A stretch of DNA of 64,000 nucleotides, taken from assembly GCA_029959085.1 (NCBI GenBank), contig JARWIR010000001.1, positions 67,084,899 through 67,148,898 on the forward strand, read 5' to 3'. The first letter of the stretch is position 1. Each line of letters begins with the position of its first letter. Positions 32,392 through 43,475 of this stretch are shown here, one piece after another. Origin of the DNA: Nemophila menziesii. Its lineage: Eukaryota; Streptophyta; Magnoliopsida; Boraginales; Hydrophyllaceae. A program made the position numbers and the translations under genes. The notes under the pieces were generated by a model. That model saw nothing but the letters and a program-made list of their open reading frames with translations. It was not told the origin of the DNA and did no database searches.

Positions 32392-32731
32392 TCAATCACA
32401 CTCTAGAGATATTTTGTTTCTCATCTTCTCCAACTTTGTTCTCGAATACTCTCTCATGTGAAGGTGTTCATCCAGGAATATTTTGTTGTGGCAACAGCTA
32501 CTAACGTCCCAGAAGCTGTGCTCATCTTTGGTCAAAGGATGCCTGATTCGTAGAGGTTGTGGTGTCTTCCTTATGAAATTTGAAACCTTTTTGCTCTTTG
32601 AATTTACCACAGCTAGCTTTCCTCTATTCTCTTGATCTGATTTACCTTGTAGTTTATTACCAAACTAGTACCCATTGCTTTGATACTTCATCTCCCTTAA
32701 TACTTGATAAAATCTCTATTATTTTCATCAT
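32392..32731 (-). pseudogene. 3' small ORF remnant of M1
   Basis: By alignment with the other copies the frame starts near 32731, right after GAGTTGGGGGTC. The first part stops early. A second frame (32610-32392) reads SKSKKVSNFIRKTPQPLRIR and continues to a stop. Only TPQPLR resembles SQPLRKRL of the E1 copy, so the homology rests mainly on position. No clear coiled coil is left. Confidence 0.4.
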
Positions 32732-33159
32732 CTCTTTTGACCCCCAACTCAAAGCTTTGAACACTCTTGAAATTTGAAACTCTTGATCATAGGGGGAACA
32801 AGCTTTATTTGGGTTAGGAGAGGCGTTAGGATGATAATTCTCTATGTGGGTAGGATGAATTCTTCCTTAATTGGTATGGATCTAAGAAATTGTTGAATGA
32901 ATTTTGAAAATTTAGGCTCTTGATTCTCGGATTCTAGGTGTTTTGATATGATTTGGATGGTTGAATCTTCTTTGTAACGATGTAGGGAAGGATTTGGATA
33001 TGAATTCATGGTGATTTGGTAGTGTTTTGATTTTAGGTGAAGGTTTGGTGAAGCTTCAATGGAATTGAGAGAGGTTTTGAGAAGAAGAGAAACTTAAAGG
33101 ATTGATAAATTCGTAATAGACTAACCTTCTTCTTCTTTATAACCTAAAAATATAATTCA

Positions 33160-33400
33160 CCAGCGGCGTGGACCGGCTTACCGGCGGTGTGACCAGCATA
33201 CCGGTGTGACCAGCATACCAGCATACCAGCATAAAACCTGATTCATAGACCCGTGGGCACGTGTTTTTGTCTGGCCAGTATACCGCTGGTATGGCCGGCA
33301 TACCAGTGCGCAATTTTTCAAAAATCCACCTCTTGGCAAAAAACCTGACTCGTGAACCCGTGGGCACTGGTTTTTGGCTCATTGGCAATACCGGCGAGCA
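33160..33400 (-). repeat. GC-rich hairpin block of M1
   Basis: Contains GACCGGCTTACCGGCGGTG, GACCAGCATACCGGTGTG, three CCAGCATA repeats and TATGGCCGGCATACCAG, plus CCCGTGGGCACGTGTTTTTG-like arms. This is the minus-strand equivalent of the CCGGTATGCCGG block. A TATA-like TTATAAAG follows on the minus strand at 33135-33142. Confidence 0.7.
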
Positions 33401-33623
33401 GGTCAGAATATACCCAAAAATTTCTTTTTCTTCCCTAACTTGATTTTCTTAGTACTGAACATCAAAAACACTAATACCTTCCTCAATAATGCAATATCAA
33501 CTAAAAAAATGTAAACTAACTAATACACACTAAAAAAATAAACTAATAAAGCAATTAAAATTTGGGGTGATTCCCCAAAGCACTTTTATTTAACGTCATT
33601 TAAAGTTTGACGGGTTACCTCCA

Positions 33624-34292
33624 TTATCCCTTGAGTATGTAGCCTCCCCAGAAGTGGGTGGGGTTATGTATGTCTACAATTTGCCGCCTTTGACCTTTCA
33701 AAGGTCGTATCTCTATTAATTTTGATGTCACCACTTGAGTAACAACAAATGGTCCCATCCACGCATTTTTGAAACCTCGTGGCCTATTCTCTTGTTTGGA
33801 GGCCTTCCAAGCAACCGTGGTTTCAATCCCAAACTCATTTTTAGCTCTCTTCTTCACGGGTTCATAGTCGTGATCCTTCTCTTTAACCTCTTTAGATACT
33901 TCTGGAACAATGGGGAACTCAAGTGGCACCTCTTCTAAAGTTTTGTCCAAAACAAGGGATGTTTCTTTTGTTATGAGGGCCACGTCTTCAACCTCGATCT
34001 CTATACTCGCATTCTCATTTGTTTCTGAAGTAGCTTCTGTGAATACTTGTTGCGGTGTGAGTTCTTTTGTATCACTTTCAAGCATTTGGGTGTAGGTTTT
34101 GTCTTCTTTGCACGCCTCTATAAATGCTTTATCGATGTCACCATTTGAATGATTCGTCTTTATTGGATTGGGTGGTGACATCAATGGAGTACTAGGTGGC
34201 GAATCAATCCTAGTATCTTCTTCTTCTATCTCTTTTCTAACCAAGACTTCATTATTTGATTCTTCTAACCGCGACTTGGCTGGGTTTTCCAT
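33624..34292 (-). CDS. ORF with acidic linker and C-terminal WGGY module
   Basis: An open frame of 222 codons. The first two thirds are acidic and low in complexity (many Glu, Thr, Ser and Pro). A basic patch VKKRAKNEF and SKQENRPRGFKNAW lead into a compact C-terminal module of about 45 residues: MGPFVVTQVVTSKLIEI, then KGQRRQIVDIHNPTHFWGGY. The same module ends the protein at 59792-60814 (KGPWNGLLTVTQTISEKL.., THCWGGYVMK). The GPF and VTQV..IEI pattern resembles the C-terminal end of Athila/Tat integrases (GPYIVTKV..IEI), so it may be an integrase tail kept without its catalytic core. The frame is intact, but the upstream gag frame is broken. Function unproven. Confidence 0.6.
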   Translation of the reverse strand: MENPAKSRLEESNNEVLVRKEIEEEDTRIDSPPSTPLMSPPNPIKTNHSNGDIDKAFIEACKEDKTYTQMLESDTKELTPQQVFTEATSETNENASIEIEVEDVALITKETSLVLDKTLEEVPLEFPIVPEVSKEVKEKDHDYEPVKKRAKNEFGIETTVAWKASKQENRPRGFKNAWMGPFVVTQVVTSKLIEIRPLKGQRRQIVDIHNPTHFWGGYILKG

Positions 34293-34362
34293 GGATGTAA
34301 TCTTCCCTTCACAAGCTTTAATTTCAACTTCGACTTGATTATCTACAACTGTCTAATCTATG

Positions 34363-34920
34363 CTAAGCGTGGTTGATTCTTCTATCTAGTTCACTAGGTG
34401 TAACTTGTGGCGATTCCACTTCATTCTCTTCTTGAAGGCTAAACTCTGTAGCTACATCGAACCTAACATCGCTATCAATTTGAATGGCCTCGTCATCTGT
34501 ACCTTGGTCAGTTTGCATAGATGGTACTTGTTGTAATTTCTCAATTGTTTCTGTGAGTTGCGTCAATCGTTGCTCCATCAGTTGATGTTGTTGTTACATG
34601 TTTTGAACTAATGATATGGTAGCATCGATTTTCGCCTCACTCTTTACTACATTATCTATTGTAACCTTAATGAAACGATTGAGAGAGCCCTCAAACTTCC
34701 TGAGCCTCTCTTCATGATCTCTAAAGCTCCCTCGTGTCAGATGCATGAAGATGTTTGTTCTATCAATAAAGTTTCGCACTTGAATACACCAAGTCTGTGT
34801 TGGATTTTGCTCTTGATAGAGGGAAATCTCCACACCTAAAGAAAAACCTGAAAAGAGACTAAAACAAAACCAACGTAAAACTGAAAACAACTAAAACTAC
34901 CAAACTAACTTAAACACTAA
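34363..34920 (-). pseudogene. Gag C-terminal coiled-coil remnant of M1
   Basis: The frame reads on the minus strand from about 34890 (NPTQTWCIQVRNFIDRTN) through HEERLRKFEGSLNRFIKVT and ATISLVQNM to a stop at 34594-34596, then MEQRLTQLTETIEKLQQ and an acidic tail ending at 34363. It aligns with 22898-23280 (LEDSLNRFIQVS, LTETIKKLQQ). No zinc knuckle or capsid is recognisable between it and the PBS. Heptad-like leucines suggest a coiled coil. Confidence 0.7.
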
Positions 34921-34940
34921 ATACAATAACCGCAATAAAT

Positions 34941-34957
34941 CTCCAGCAGCGGCGCCA
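34941..34957 (-). other. Primer-binding site of M1
   Basis: Complement of TGGCGCCGCTGCTGGAG, tRNA-Asp type, five bases inside the LTR end at 34963. Confidence 0.8.
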
Positions 34958-34962
34958 AAAAC

Positions 34963-36484
34963 TGGGAGGGTCCTAGTGTGTTATAAAATTAAGCAATAAA
35001 AGTAATAGAATAAAGGATCCATAGACCGCAAGTGTACGTGTCGTTCAAGTAATAAATAAATAAAGTCGGGATAATCGTGTCCTCAGGAATTTAAGTAGTT
35101 ATTCTAACTTTGTGTTCAATATTTGAATAGATAGTTTTAATTGTCTTAATTACAAAGATAAGTAGCAAAGGAGTTTGTTTTCTAATTAACTAAATAATAA
35201 AATAAATAATAAATAATGAATAACAAATAATTATGCAAATAAGATAAAAGATGCAAGTATGAATCTATCCTTTTGAACTTATGATTCCTAAGAATAAGGG
35301 TGAATGGGAAATCTCACAATAGCCGGGACTCTATAATGAGCTATCCTAAAGTACTATAAACCCCTATATGGGCGAATATGCCTCTTCGGATGTGAAGTTC
35401 TTTTACCTTTTTGGCTACGTGGTTAGTCAAGCCTGTCGATCAATAACGGACACCACGCGTCTATATCCTAGTTCTGTAATTAAATCCCGTTGTCGGATGA
35501 TCACTTGACACTAAGTGAATAGCCTAATTACTAAAACCTACCCTTGACTCATGACGTCAATGATAGTAAACAAGCACAAGAATATAGTCAATGGAAATTA
35601 AGAACCAATTCAATTAAATACTAAAATCCTAGATTCAAATTAAAACAAAAAAACATCGATGATTCATATAATTACAATCCTAAAGAAAAATTATGCATAG
35701 TAAAACTCTTGAATAAATAGATTAAAAATACCTCATAGACAAAATAGATCTAATACTAATTTACCCAAAGAATAGAGATGGAGAAGTGTAGAATTGATGT
35801 AATTAAGCTCTAGCTCTTACGTCTTCCTCCTCTAGATCCTCTTGATTGCTTCTATGATAATTTATGTATGTATATTAAGTTTATGCAGCCAAGGGATGAT
35901 TTTCTAAGGTTTAGAACTGATATATATAGGTGCTAGGTCGAAATCTTGGAGTAGGGACCAAGTAATAGAGTCCAAGCCCAACTCAAATTCGTAAGTAGAT
36001 AAGGATAATTACTGCTGACTTGTTTTGACCACATCTCCTTCGTTACTGGGCCCTGTTGCCCGTAAGATATCAAAATAATCTTCACAGAAAGATATATTTA
36101 CATCTAAAAGGGCTCTTCCAGTATCGTCTCGGATTTGGAGTTATCTTCACTTCTTTAAACGTAGCTGCAGAAATTCAAATTTATTTGATAGCTTTTCTTT
36201 TCCTAATTGAACTCTTTTTCCTTCTATCTCCTGATTTCTTCAATATCTTCTTTCCTTATCTCCTTAGAATTGATTTGGCATCTAATTTATTTTCATATTA
36301 TCTTTAAAGCTTCATAATAACACACAAATTAAACCAAATATGCTCTAAAAATAATAATTCATCAAATCAAGACAAGAAATATGAATATTACGAATTAAGC
36401 ACAAATGTCAATATAAAAAGACAATTTTCTACCTAAAATGATGTCTCCTAAAGGCTTATATTTATAACTATTAAGGAGACATCA
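34963..36484 (-). repeat. 5' LTR of M1
   Basis: From TGATGTCTCCTTAA (36484) to CCTCCCA (34963) on the minus strand, 1522 bp. TATA-like TATATATA at 35921-35928 (minus). Landmarks match the family (AGCTCTAGCTCTTACG, CTCAGGAATTTAAGTAG). Confidence 0.85.
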
Positions 36485-37086
36485 ATGGCTTAGAACTGAG
36501 ATGGGACATGTTTACAATGATAAGATGGTGTATTTATAGGTGTTTAGCTGACCCTAGGTCGAAATCTTGGAGTAGAAAGCAAATAATTGGAATTCTTATC
36601 CCAATCAAATCCGTTTCCTAAAATATAGGAGAGGATAAACATTGCTCACTGTTTTGGTCATATCTTCTTCGTTACCGGGCGACTGCAACGGAAAGGTCTA
36701 TCTAACCCTTCAAAGCTCTCCTAAATCGTATCTGATTTGGAGTTATTTTCACTTTAGTGGATGTAGCTGCAGATTTGGCAGATTTATTTGACAGTTTTTC
36801 CTTTCCTAATTTAACTTTACTTCATTTTATCTCCTAATTTCTCCTTAATCTTCTTTATTTAACTCATTGGAATTGATTCGACATCTAATTATATTCCATA
36901 AACCTTAAGAGTTTCACATTAACACACAAACAAAACCAAACATGCTCGAAAAGTAATAAATCATCAAATCAAGACAAGAATTAAGAAATTATCTAATAAC
37001 GGGGAAAAATTCCTTAACATCTAATCAATTACACCTAAAATGATGTCTCATACCTATATTAATATATCACAAATATGGAGACATCA
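36485..37086 (-). repeat. Partial minus-strand LTR hosting M1
   Basis: A second LTR start (TGATGTCTCCATATTT on the minus strand at 37086) with about 600 bp up to the M1 LTR. It includes a TATA box (TATAAATA on the minus strand, 36531-36538). It is cut where M1 begins, so M1 probably inserted into it. Confidence 0.72.
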
Positions 37087-37392
37087 ATAACAAAGCGATT
37101 ATTTGTTCGTACAATCTTGAAGTTATTCAAGGTATTAAGTCGTCGTCAGTTGCGGGATGAAAGATCAAGCTAATTGTTTTGCGGATTCGAGATATTGCTA
37201 ACCGTAATGTTTTTTTCCGGTTTAAACATATTCCGTCCATGGAAACAAATTTGCTGATTACATCACGCGTTTAGTTAGGCAGAATACCTCTCTGGTAGAT
37301 GGGGCTTCTTTGGAGGCTTTATTCAATCAATTCGGAATTGGTTGATAGTGGTGACTTTTCTTTTTTCTATTTTCACAATATCAAAAAAAAAT
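37087..37392 (+). pseudogene. LINE RNase H end, fragment
   Basis: After the LTR boundary, plus-strand text reads CSYNLEVIQGIKSSS and, after a frame change, FRFKHIP and ITRLVRQNTSLVDGASLEALF, matching the last part of a LINE-type RNase H. A run of nine A (37383-37391) may be its poly(A) end. No TSD found. Confidence 0.55.
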
Positions 37393-37930
37393 ATTGATTA
37401 TTCATCTCCGCTGGTCTCATTTACAATTCAAATTTGTAGTTACTAGTCAAGAAGAGTTTAGTAAGAAACTCTAATGGTGAATTTGTTATAGGTAAAAGTT
37501 GGAAAATCGAGACAGATTCAGTGTTAGAAGTAGAAGTTACGGGGATCCTTAAAGCAACTGAGATGGCATTAGATTATCCTTTTGGAAGCGTAATTATAGA
37601 GAATGATGCTGAGCAAATCATGAAGCCCCTTTATTCAGGATTACTAGTTTCTAATCATTCTATTAAAAACATCGTTTGTAATATTTATTTTTTGGCGGAA
37701 CTTTCGAATCCTTCTTTTACTCTTATTTCTAGGAGTAAGAATCTTGCGGCTGACTGGGTTGCCAAACAACACCTTTTAAGCAATTTGTTAGGCAATTGGG
37801 ATGTCTGTATCTCTCCCCATTTAGCATCTATCTTTAGAACTGATAAAGACCCGATAGGGATAGGGTAATTTGTAACCGTTTCTTCTATCTATCTATATAT
37901 TAATGCTTTGAAAAAAAAGAAAAAAAAAAG
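37393..37930 (+). pseudogene. LINE 3' end with RNase H domain
   Basis: The frame at 37521-37868 reads VEVTGILKATEMALDYPFG, IIENDAEQIMKPL and SRSKNLAADWVAKQH, the middle and end of an RVT_3-type RNase H. A 3' UTR and an A-rich tail (GCTTTGAAAAAAAAG.., 37902-37930) follow. This is the 3' end of a 5'-truncated LINE. Its left edge is not clear because the preceding stretch (37393-37520) is only partly coding-like. Confidence 0.65.
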
Positions 37931-38225
37931 AGAACAATATTTACTCATTCAATAATACAGTGGTTCCCTAAAAGAAAATGCAGAATATATACTTTAGAAA
38001 AATTATACTTTATTCCAACTTTTCTAAGACCAAGTGTTTAATTTAATTCCGCATGAGTGATAGTCCTTATATTCCGGATAAAAGATAAAATAAATAAAAG
38101 AAAAGAATCATTGCATATATGTATTGCCTAGATGTAAACTAATTACTCCTTTGTACATATATACTAAATATTATGAAAAGGACTAAGACAGAAAATAAGA
38201 TGAGATAAATTACGATAAAAGTTTT
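37931..38225. other. AT-rich DNA without recognised feature
   Basis: No ORF, repeat boundary or known motif seen. Confidence 0.5.
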
Positions 38226-38345
38226 TCTTTTTGTTAGGTAAACGGTTATATTAATAAAGAGAGAATTATACAATACAATACACCTGTACAAAAAATTACC
38301 TACAAAGATCATTTAAATTTCAATAAAAAGAATTGAACTCATAGC
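38226..38345 (-). repeat. LINE 3' tail fragment (minus strand)
   Basis: The complement reads TTATTAATATAACCGTTTACC then AACAAAAAG, the form of plant LINE 3' UTR ends; related tails lie at 56545-56679 and 57897-57960. It abuts the start of LINE2. Confidence 0.45.
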
Positions 38346-38670
38346 TGGATTTTAATTCCGTCCCGGAGTTAGATAGTAGTTGTGAGGTAAGAGCTTTCCG
38401 AGTAGGTTCGACTTCTCGCTCCGCCGCTATGGTAGTATTCTCGGAATACGAAGCGATTAAGCACGTGGAAGATCGGGAGATAGCAATTGCGGGTATGAAG
38501 GAGAGTCCTTTGGAGATGGTTGTTACTAAGAAAATAAAAAAACGCGAGACAAGTTATAAGAAACTCATGCTTGCTAGACGTGAGTACGTGTGACAAAAGA
38601 AACAATATTGGAAGGCAAGAAGTGCAAAACTTAAATGCGCAAATAAAGGGAAACCCACCGAGTGTTCTTA

Positions 38671-39340
38671 ATGATTATTACAACTTGGAATACAAGGGGT
38701 TTCTGCTCAACCCATAAGAGGTGAGGAGTAGTTGATCTTATAAGACGTAAAAATATTGATATTCTTGGCATTTTGGAGACGAAAAGTAACACGGTTCGAG
38801 TGGATTATTTTATGAATAGTATGCTTAGAGGATGGAAGAGTGTAAATAGCTTTGATCTTATAGAATATGGGAGAATTCTTGTTGTTTGGGACCCGGATAA
38901 GGTGCAAGTGGAGGTTATTGAGAGAGCACCACAAGCCATTCATTGCAAAATTGTGTACAAGGTAACTTCTTTAAGCCTTTACACCTCATTTATATATGAC
39001 TTGAATGATAAAGATTTACGTAGGAATTTGTGGGAAAACCTTGTAGAATTTTCCTATACTTTTGATGATTCGTGGTTTCTTTTGGGTAATTTTAATAATA
39101 TTTTTGTTTCGAATGAAAGAAATAGAGGGAGAAGTGTAACGGTGGGTGATTTTAAGGAATTTACGGATTGTTGCAATTGTTTGGGTCTTGAAGATATTAA
39201 ATATACCGTAATTCTTTACTTGGGATAATAATCATGTCTTAAGTAAGATAGATCGGGATTTGGGTAATTGGAATTTTTTCTTTCCAAAATCGAGTGTGTC
39301 TGATCATTTGCCTTATGTGGTTAATATTTTCTTATGAAAT
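38671..39340 (+). pseudogene. LINE2 endonuclease domain
   Basis: Starts at ATG 38671 with IITTWNTRGF, the usual start of ORF2. A TGA at 38722-38724 interrupts it in-frame. Continues with LGILETKSN (the Glu motif), GRILVVWDP, SWFLLGNFNNIF (normally GDFN, here the Asp is Asn) and, after a frame change, SDHLPYVV (39298-39320). This is the exonuclease-endonuclease-phosphatase fold that nicks target DNA. The GDFN change and the frame breaks mean it is inactive. Confidence 0.8.
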
Positions 39341-39477
39341 GTTAATAGAGTTGTTCTGTTCCGGTTTTTAATATGTGGGTGGAGCATGATAATTATAATA
39401 TAACGGTGGAAAATGGATGGAATATGATTGTTGTTTCGTAGACTAAACAATACATTCTTTGCCAAAAACTCAAGGCT

Positions 39478-41106
39478 TTGAAATTTGATTTGCGGAAGCT
39501 TAATAAAGAACACTTTTCTCATATTTCCGCAAGAAACAAGAAAGCTAAGGAGGATCTTGGAACAGACGAGGTAGCTTTCCAACAAAACTTAACTAATGAT
39601 TGTAGCTTTGATATGTTAGTTGAGCTTCAAAATAAGGCGAGACTTTTTGAAAAAGCCGAGATTAGTTTTCTTCAACAAAAAGCTAAACTTGGCTATACTC
39701 TTAAAAGTGATCGATGTTCGAAATTATTTAATGGGCTTATGAAAAGTAAACAAAGGCGGAGATTTATTTCTAATATTTCGTGTGTTAATGAAGAATTATT
39801 TAATTCAAGTACCCAAGTGTATGAAGAGTTTATTAATCATTTTCAAGATTTATTGGGAACAAATGATACAACATCTCATATCGAATCCGATGTTTTTAAT
39901 TGGGGGAGTGTACTTTCACAAGAGAAAGGCGTTGAGTAGTGTTGAGAGATTACCGAAAGTGAGATAAAGGAGGCTATTTTTAGAATAGCAAATGATAAAG
40001 CTCCCGGACCCGATGGATTTTCGTCCCTTTTCTTTAAGCGTTAGTGGGATATTATTAGAGAAGATGTTTTATTAGCGGTACATGAATTCTTCACTTCCGG
40101 ATTTTAACCTCGTCAATTAAATACTACGATAATTTCTTTAATTCCCAAGATTGATGATCCGACGTGTGTAGATCATTTTCGACCTAGTTATTGTTGTAAC
40201 GTGATTTATAAAGTGATTACCATGATCATGGCAAATCAGCTTAAACCGACGCTTTTCAATTTAATAGATAACTCTTAAATGCTTTTGTGGAGAAAGGATC
40301 TATGATTGAGAATACACACCTAATGCAAGAGCTTTTAAGGAGGTGCAATAACAATAGTAGCTCCTCGAGATGCACTATAAAGATTAATTTTCAAAAGGCG
40401 TATGATTCGATCTCTTGGGAATTCCTTCATGAGGTATTAAAGGGATTAAATTTTCCGGAAAAATTTGTGAATTGGATTATGGCTTGTGTTTCATCTCCAT
40501 TCGAGTCGGTGGCTATAAATGGAGAAATTCATGGATTCTTTAAAGGTGAAAAAGGATTAAGACAAGGTGACCATATTTCCCCTTATCTTTTTATCCTTTG
40601 TCTTGAATATTTGTCTAGACTTTTAAAAAAAAAATACGAGTATTAATTTCGAATATCATCCTAAATGTGAGAAGCAAAAGATCCCGCATTTAGCCTTTGC
40701 GGATGATTTAATGCTACTTTCAAAAGGAGACAAAAAGTCGATCAAAATTCTTATGGATAGATTAAATATCTTTGGAGATTGTTCGGGACTTCGATTAAAA
40801 GTTGAAAAGTCTAATATTTATTATATTAGGGTATCAAATAATGACACTGAAAATGGTGTGACACCTACACACTTGGAAAGAGGTGTCATGCCTTTTTCTT
40901 ATCTTGGGGTCCCACTTGGCTCCTCCATTTTGCTTTCAAGAGATTATAAACCTCTTTTTGACAAGTTGGAAGGTTATGTGAGGTCTTGGAGAGCTTCTTC
41001 TCTTTCTTATGCGGGGAGATTGGAACTAATTAGACCGGTTCTCCAAGGAGTTATTTATTCTGGTTTAGTATTTTTCCGATTCCGATTGGTGTTCGAGATC
41101 GTTTGA
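39478..41106 (+). pseudogene. LINE2 reverse transcriptase
   Basis: Pre-RT helical region (39478-39939: LRKLNKEHFSHISARNKK, RCSKLFNGLMKSKQRRRF). RT motifs follow: DKAPGPDGFSSLFFK (39992-40036), LIPKIDDP, ENTHLMQELLRRCN, KINFQKAYDSISWEF (Asp of the first catalytic box replaced by Asn), GLRQGDHISPYLFI, then AFADDLMLLSKGD (40696-40730) with both catalytic Asp kept, and PFSYLGVPLGSSI. Several frameshifts, for example in the A-run at 40626-40634. It belongs to the plant L1 group. Confidence 0.85.
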
Positions 41107-41787
41107 TTAGCCTATGCCAGAATTTTAAATGGGAGAATAAACCTCCTCAAGTTAGTTGGGGCAAGATTTGTATACCTAAAGATGAAGGTGGACTTGGGTT
41201 ACAAAATTTAGAAGCATTAAAAAAACAGTACTATTAAAAATGCTTTGGAAAATTGTGCAAAAAAAAAGATTCATTTTAGATTGAATGGATACATGGAGAT
41301 ATTTTCAAACTTGTGGATTTTGGGAATGGAAACCGAAAAAGGTCTCCTATACTGAAAAATGTTTGGGAGGTAAAGGATATTATTTGTGGGTCCTTAAAGT
41401 GGAAGGTCGGGAGAGTATTTTGGCTTTGTGGTCTTCCTCGAGAAATGCGAGTCACATTACACTTGGGATATCAATTAAGGAATTTTATTCTTTACATAAA
41501 AAACCTTATGATTCATTTCATCGAATATTATATTGAACCTTGGCTAATATTATTTGGGACTCGTGTGTATTTCCTAAACATGCAATTATTGTGTGGATAA
41601 CTTTGCGAGAGAGGTTTAAAACTAAGGATCGTATTACTTATTAGGAGTTAGATCCTCTTCGTAATTTATGTGGAGAAGATTTTTAGTCAAACAAGCACCT
41701 CTTGTTTTTATTGTGTTTATTCGAAGGCTATTTGGGTTGAGATAAAGTTTTGGCTGGGATTGGATAAGGAGATGAACACACTCCTAA
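41107..41787 (+). pseudogene. LINE2 post-RT region and zf-RVT
   Basis: After a frame break: SWGKICIPKDEGGLGLQNLEAL (41155-41220), FWLCGLPREMRVTLH (41424-41470) and EIKFWLGLDKEM (41740-41775). The order fits the thumb/zf-RVT part of plant LINE ORF2. The frame is interrupted by the MITE at 41788. Confidence 0.7.
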
Positions 41788-42519
41788 GGCTAAATCCAAC
41801 AACTACCTAATTGAAAAGCTAGAATTGGGAGTCAAACTAGGATTTGCTATCAAATAGCAACCCTAAATTAGTTTTGCTCCAACAGCTTTCTAATTTTATC
41901 CTCCCAATTTTATTTTGAAATTATATAAATAATCTTATATTTTAATATATTCATAATTTTTTATTTATATATATATCTTTTTTAATTTGTATACTTCAAA
42001 ATTTATATAAAAGGATTTAATATTTTTTTATAAAATATTGATTATTAAGAATAATTAAATAGAGTAATATTTATTATAAATATTTTTTAATATCTAAATT
42101 TTTAGAAATATATTATTTTATTTTTAAGATATTTAAATTCATTAGTTTTTTTTAAATCTTAAATATTTAAAAGAAAGTTTTTTTGGACGAAACATGTTGT
42201 CTTCTTTCATTAATTAAAAAGAAGTTAAGGGTGGTTAAATTGTAAAAGCAAAATGTATATTAATAGCATATAATTGTTTGAAGAAGAAACGAAACAAGTC
42301 CCGTCCAAAAAAAAAAAAAAAAAAAACAAGCATGTTTAAAATTAATTTTAAAAAAATGGTAGCTAACAAAAAAGACTAGCTATATGAGGCTAGAAATGTA
42401 AGAAAAATTGAGGTTCAAAATTGAGAGTTATTATATGGAGACTGTTGGATTGCATAATTAGAAGAGTCAACCTCCAATTGTGGCTAAAAGCCACAATATG
42501 GAGGTTGTTGGACTCAGTT
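41788..42519. mobile_element. PIF/Harbinger (Tourist-like) MITE in LINE2
   Basis: A 732-bp insert flanked by TAA (41785-41787 and 42520-42522). Terminal inverted repeats of about 26 bp: left GGCTAAATCCAACAACTACC, right (complement) AACTGAGTCCAACAACCTCC, identical over TCCAACAAC. The 3-bp TAA duplication and the TIR style fit PIF/Harbinger. Without the insert and one TAA, the LINE2 frame reads on from LGLDKEMNTLL to RENWRKKVWRVGFE with one later stop, which confirms both edges. No transposase is encoded. The body is very AT-rich and contains a nested inverted repeat (42177-42326). Confidence 0.85.
42177..42326. repeat. Short inverted-repeat element nested in the MITE
   Basis: TTTTTTTGGACGAAACATGTT (42179-42199) at the left, and on the complement TTTTTTTGGACGGGACTTGTT at the right, enclosing about 110 bp. 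The right edge runs into A20 (42307-42326). Possibly a tiny foldback element. Confidence 0.5.
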
Positions 42520-42690
42520 TAAGTGTTTTAAAATAGTTTAATAGGTTTAAAGTTAGAGAAAATTGGAGGAAAAAAGTATGGAGGGTTGGATTTGAAATTA
42601 TCGTGTATTGTATTTGGAAAGCGAGAAATTATTTAGCTATAAGAGGTGGATTTTCATCTAGAGAAACGGTTATTAAAGAAATTAAATGAT
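42520..42690 (+). pseudogene. LINE2 ORF2 C-terminal tail
   Basis: Continues the zf-RVT tail after the MITE: RENWRKKVWRVGFEIIV, YCIWKARNYLAIRGGF and RETVIKEIK, ending at the stop 42686-42688. The IVYxIWKARN motif is standard for plant LINE tails. No RNase H domain follows, unlike LINE3. Confidence 0.75.
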
Positions 42691-42775
42691 ACATTTTTTC
42701 CATTTTATTTTCTTTGTTCTCTCATTATTCGTTTATAAATGATGGTGGACGATTATTTTGTATTTGTATTAGTAT

Positions 42776-43439
42776 GAGCACTAGCGGACCCTCATTGGGC
42801 CCAGAGAGGGCTCAAGCACTCCTGACTTTTAAAAGAAAAACAAATTATTCTATATATTAATAATTTGATACTGAATATACTTTTTATACTTTTTTGGTCC
42901 AGTAAGTTTTTGACCCTATTTAAATATCTTATTTTTTTATAAATTGCACACTATTATTTCTTACAAACATCACTCTAATTAAATTTACAAATAATTTTGG
43001 ATCTATTCTACGGTCGCAATCCACTTCTTTATAAAAGCTAAAAAATTTGGTTAGTTTTTTTTTATTATTGATTGTTTTTATAAGAATTTGGATAATTGTA
43101 TGTGAATTATTAACTTTTATATTCGAACTTAAAATTTATTAATAAAATTATTGGATGGAAATTTAATTTTTCTTTCACATGAATAAATAGTTAATACCCT
43201 TCTTAAATTTTGGTTCTTTTAGTTTAATCCATTGCCGAAACTTTCTAGAAATCTATGCTACATAGTGTTTTTTTCTTTTTGTTTTAATCGCTTTTTATGT
43301 TGCATAGTACATAGTGAAGGAATTAGTATTACTGTAATAGTAATTTAATACTTTTTCAAAAGAAAAAAGAAAAAAATAATACGAAAGTACTTTTCCTTAT
43401 ATACAAGAGAGAAATTAACGACTCTATTTTACGCTCCAT
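42776..43439. other. AT-rich DNA, no clear gene
   Basis: Holds GCACTAGCGGACCCTCATTG and GGGCTCAAGCACTCCTGACTT (42779-42830), like the end of a common plant inverted-repeat transposon (GTGGCGGACCC..), but no opposite end was found. The rest is AT-rich without ORFs. Confidence 0.35.
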
Positions 43440-43475
43440 AATTCTCGCAACAAAATAACGAACAAAGCCAAACTC

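Larger units (their letters stand above)
32269..36484 (-). mobile_element. Non-autonomous gypsy element M1 (no RT or integrase)
   Basis: Minus-strand element with a 5' LTR (34963-36484), PBS, a short gag-like coiled-coil frame, an ORF ending in a WGGY module, GC-rich hairpins, a TATA-like box and a 3' small ORF. RT, RNase H and integrase motifs are all absent from the 2.7 kb internal part. The 3' LTR is not present; the element stops at 32269 against LTR B. Confidence 0.72.
38346..42775 (+). mobile_element. L1-type LINE (LINE2), 5'-truncated and MITE-interrupted
   Basis: Plus-strand LINE with the end of ORF1 (38350-38600), the endonuclease, RT and zf-RVT regions of ORF2, and the C-terminal tail after a MITE insertion (41788-42519). 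Stops and frameshifts throughout. The 3' end is not sharply defined; coding ends at 42688 and LINE-like sequence fades near 42775. No TSD identified. Confidence 0.8.

Noticed and set aside
42779..43230. Complete transposon starting GCACTAGCGGACCC
   Set aside because: I could not find the matching inverted end or a TSD.
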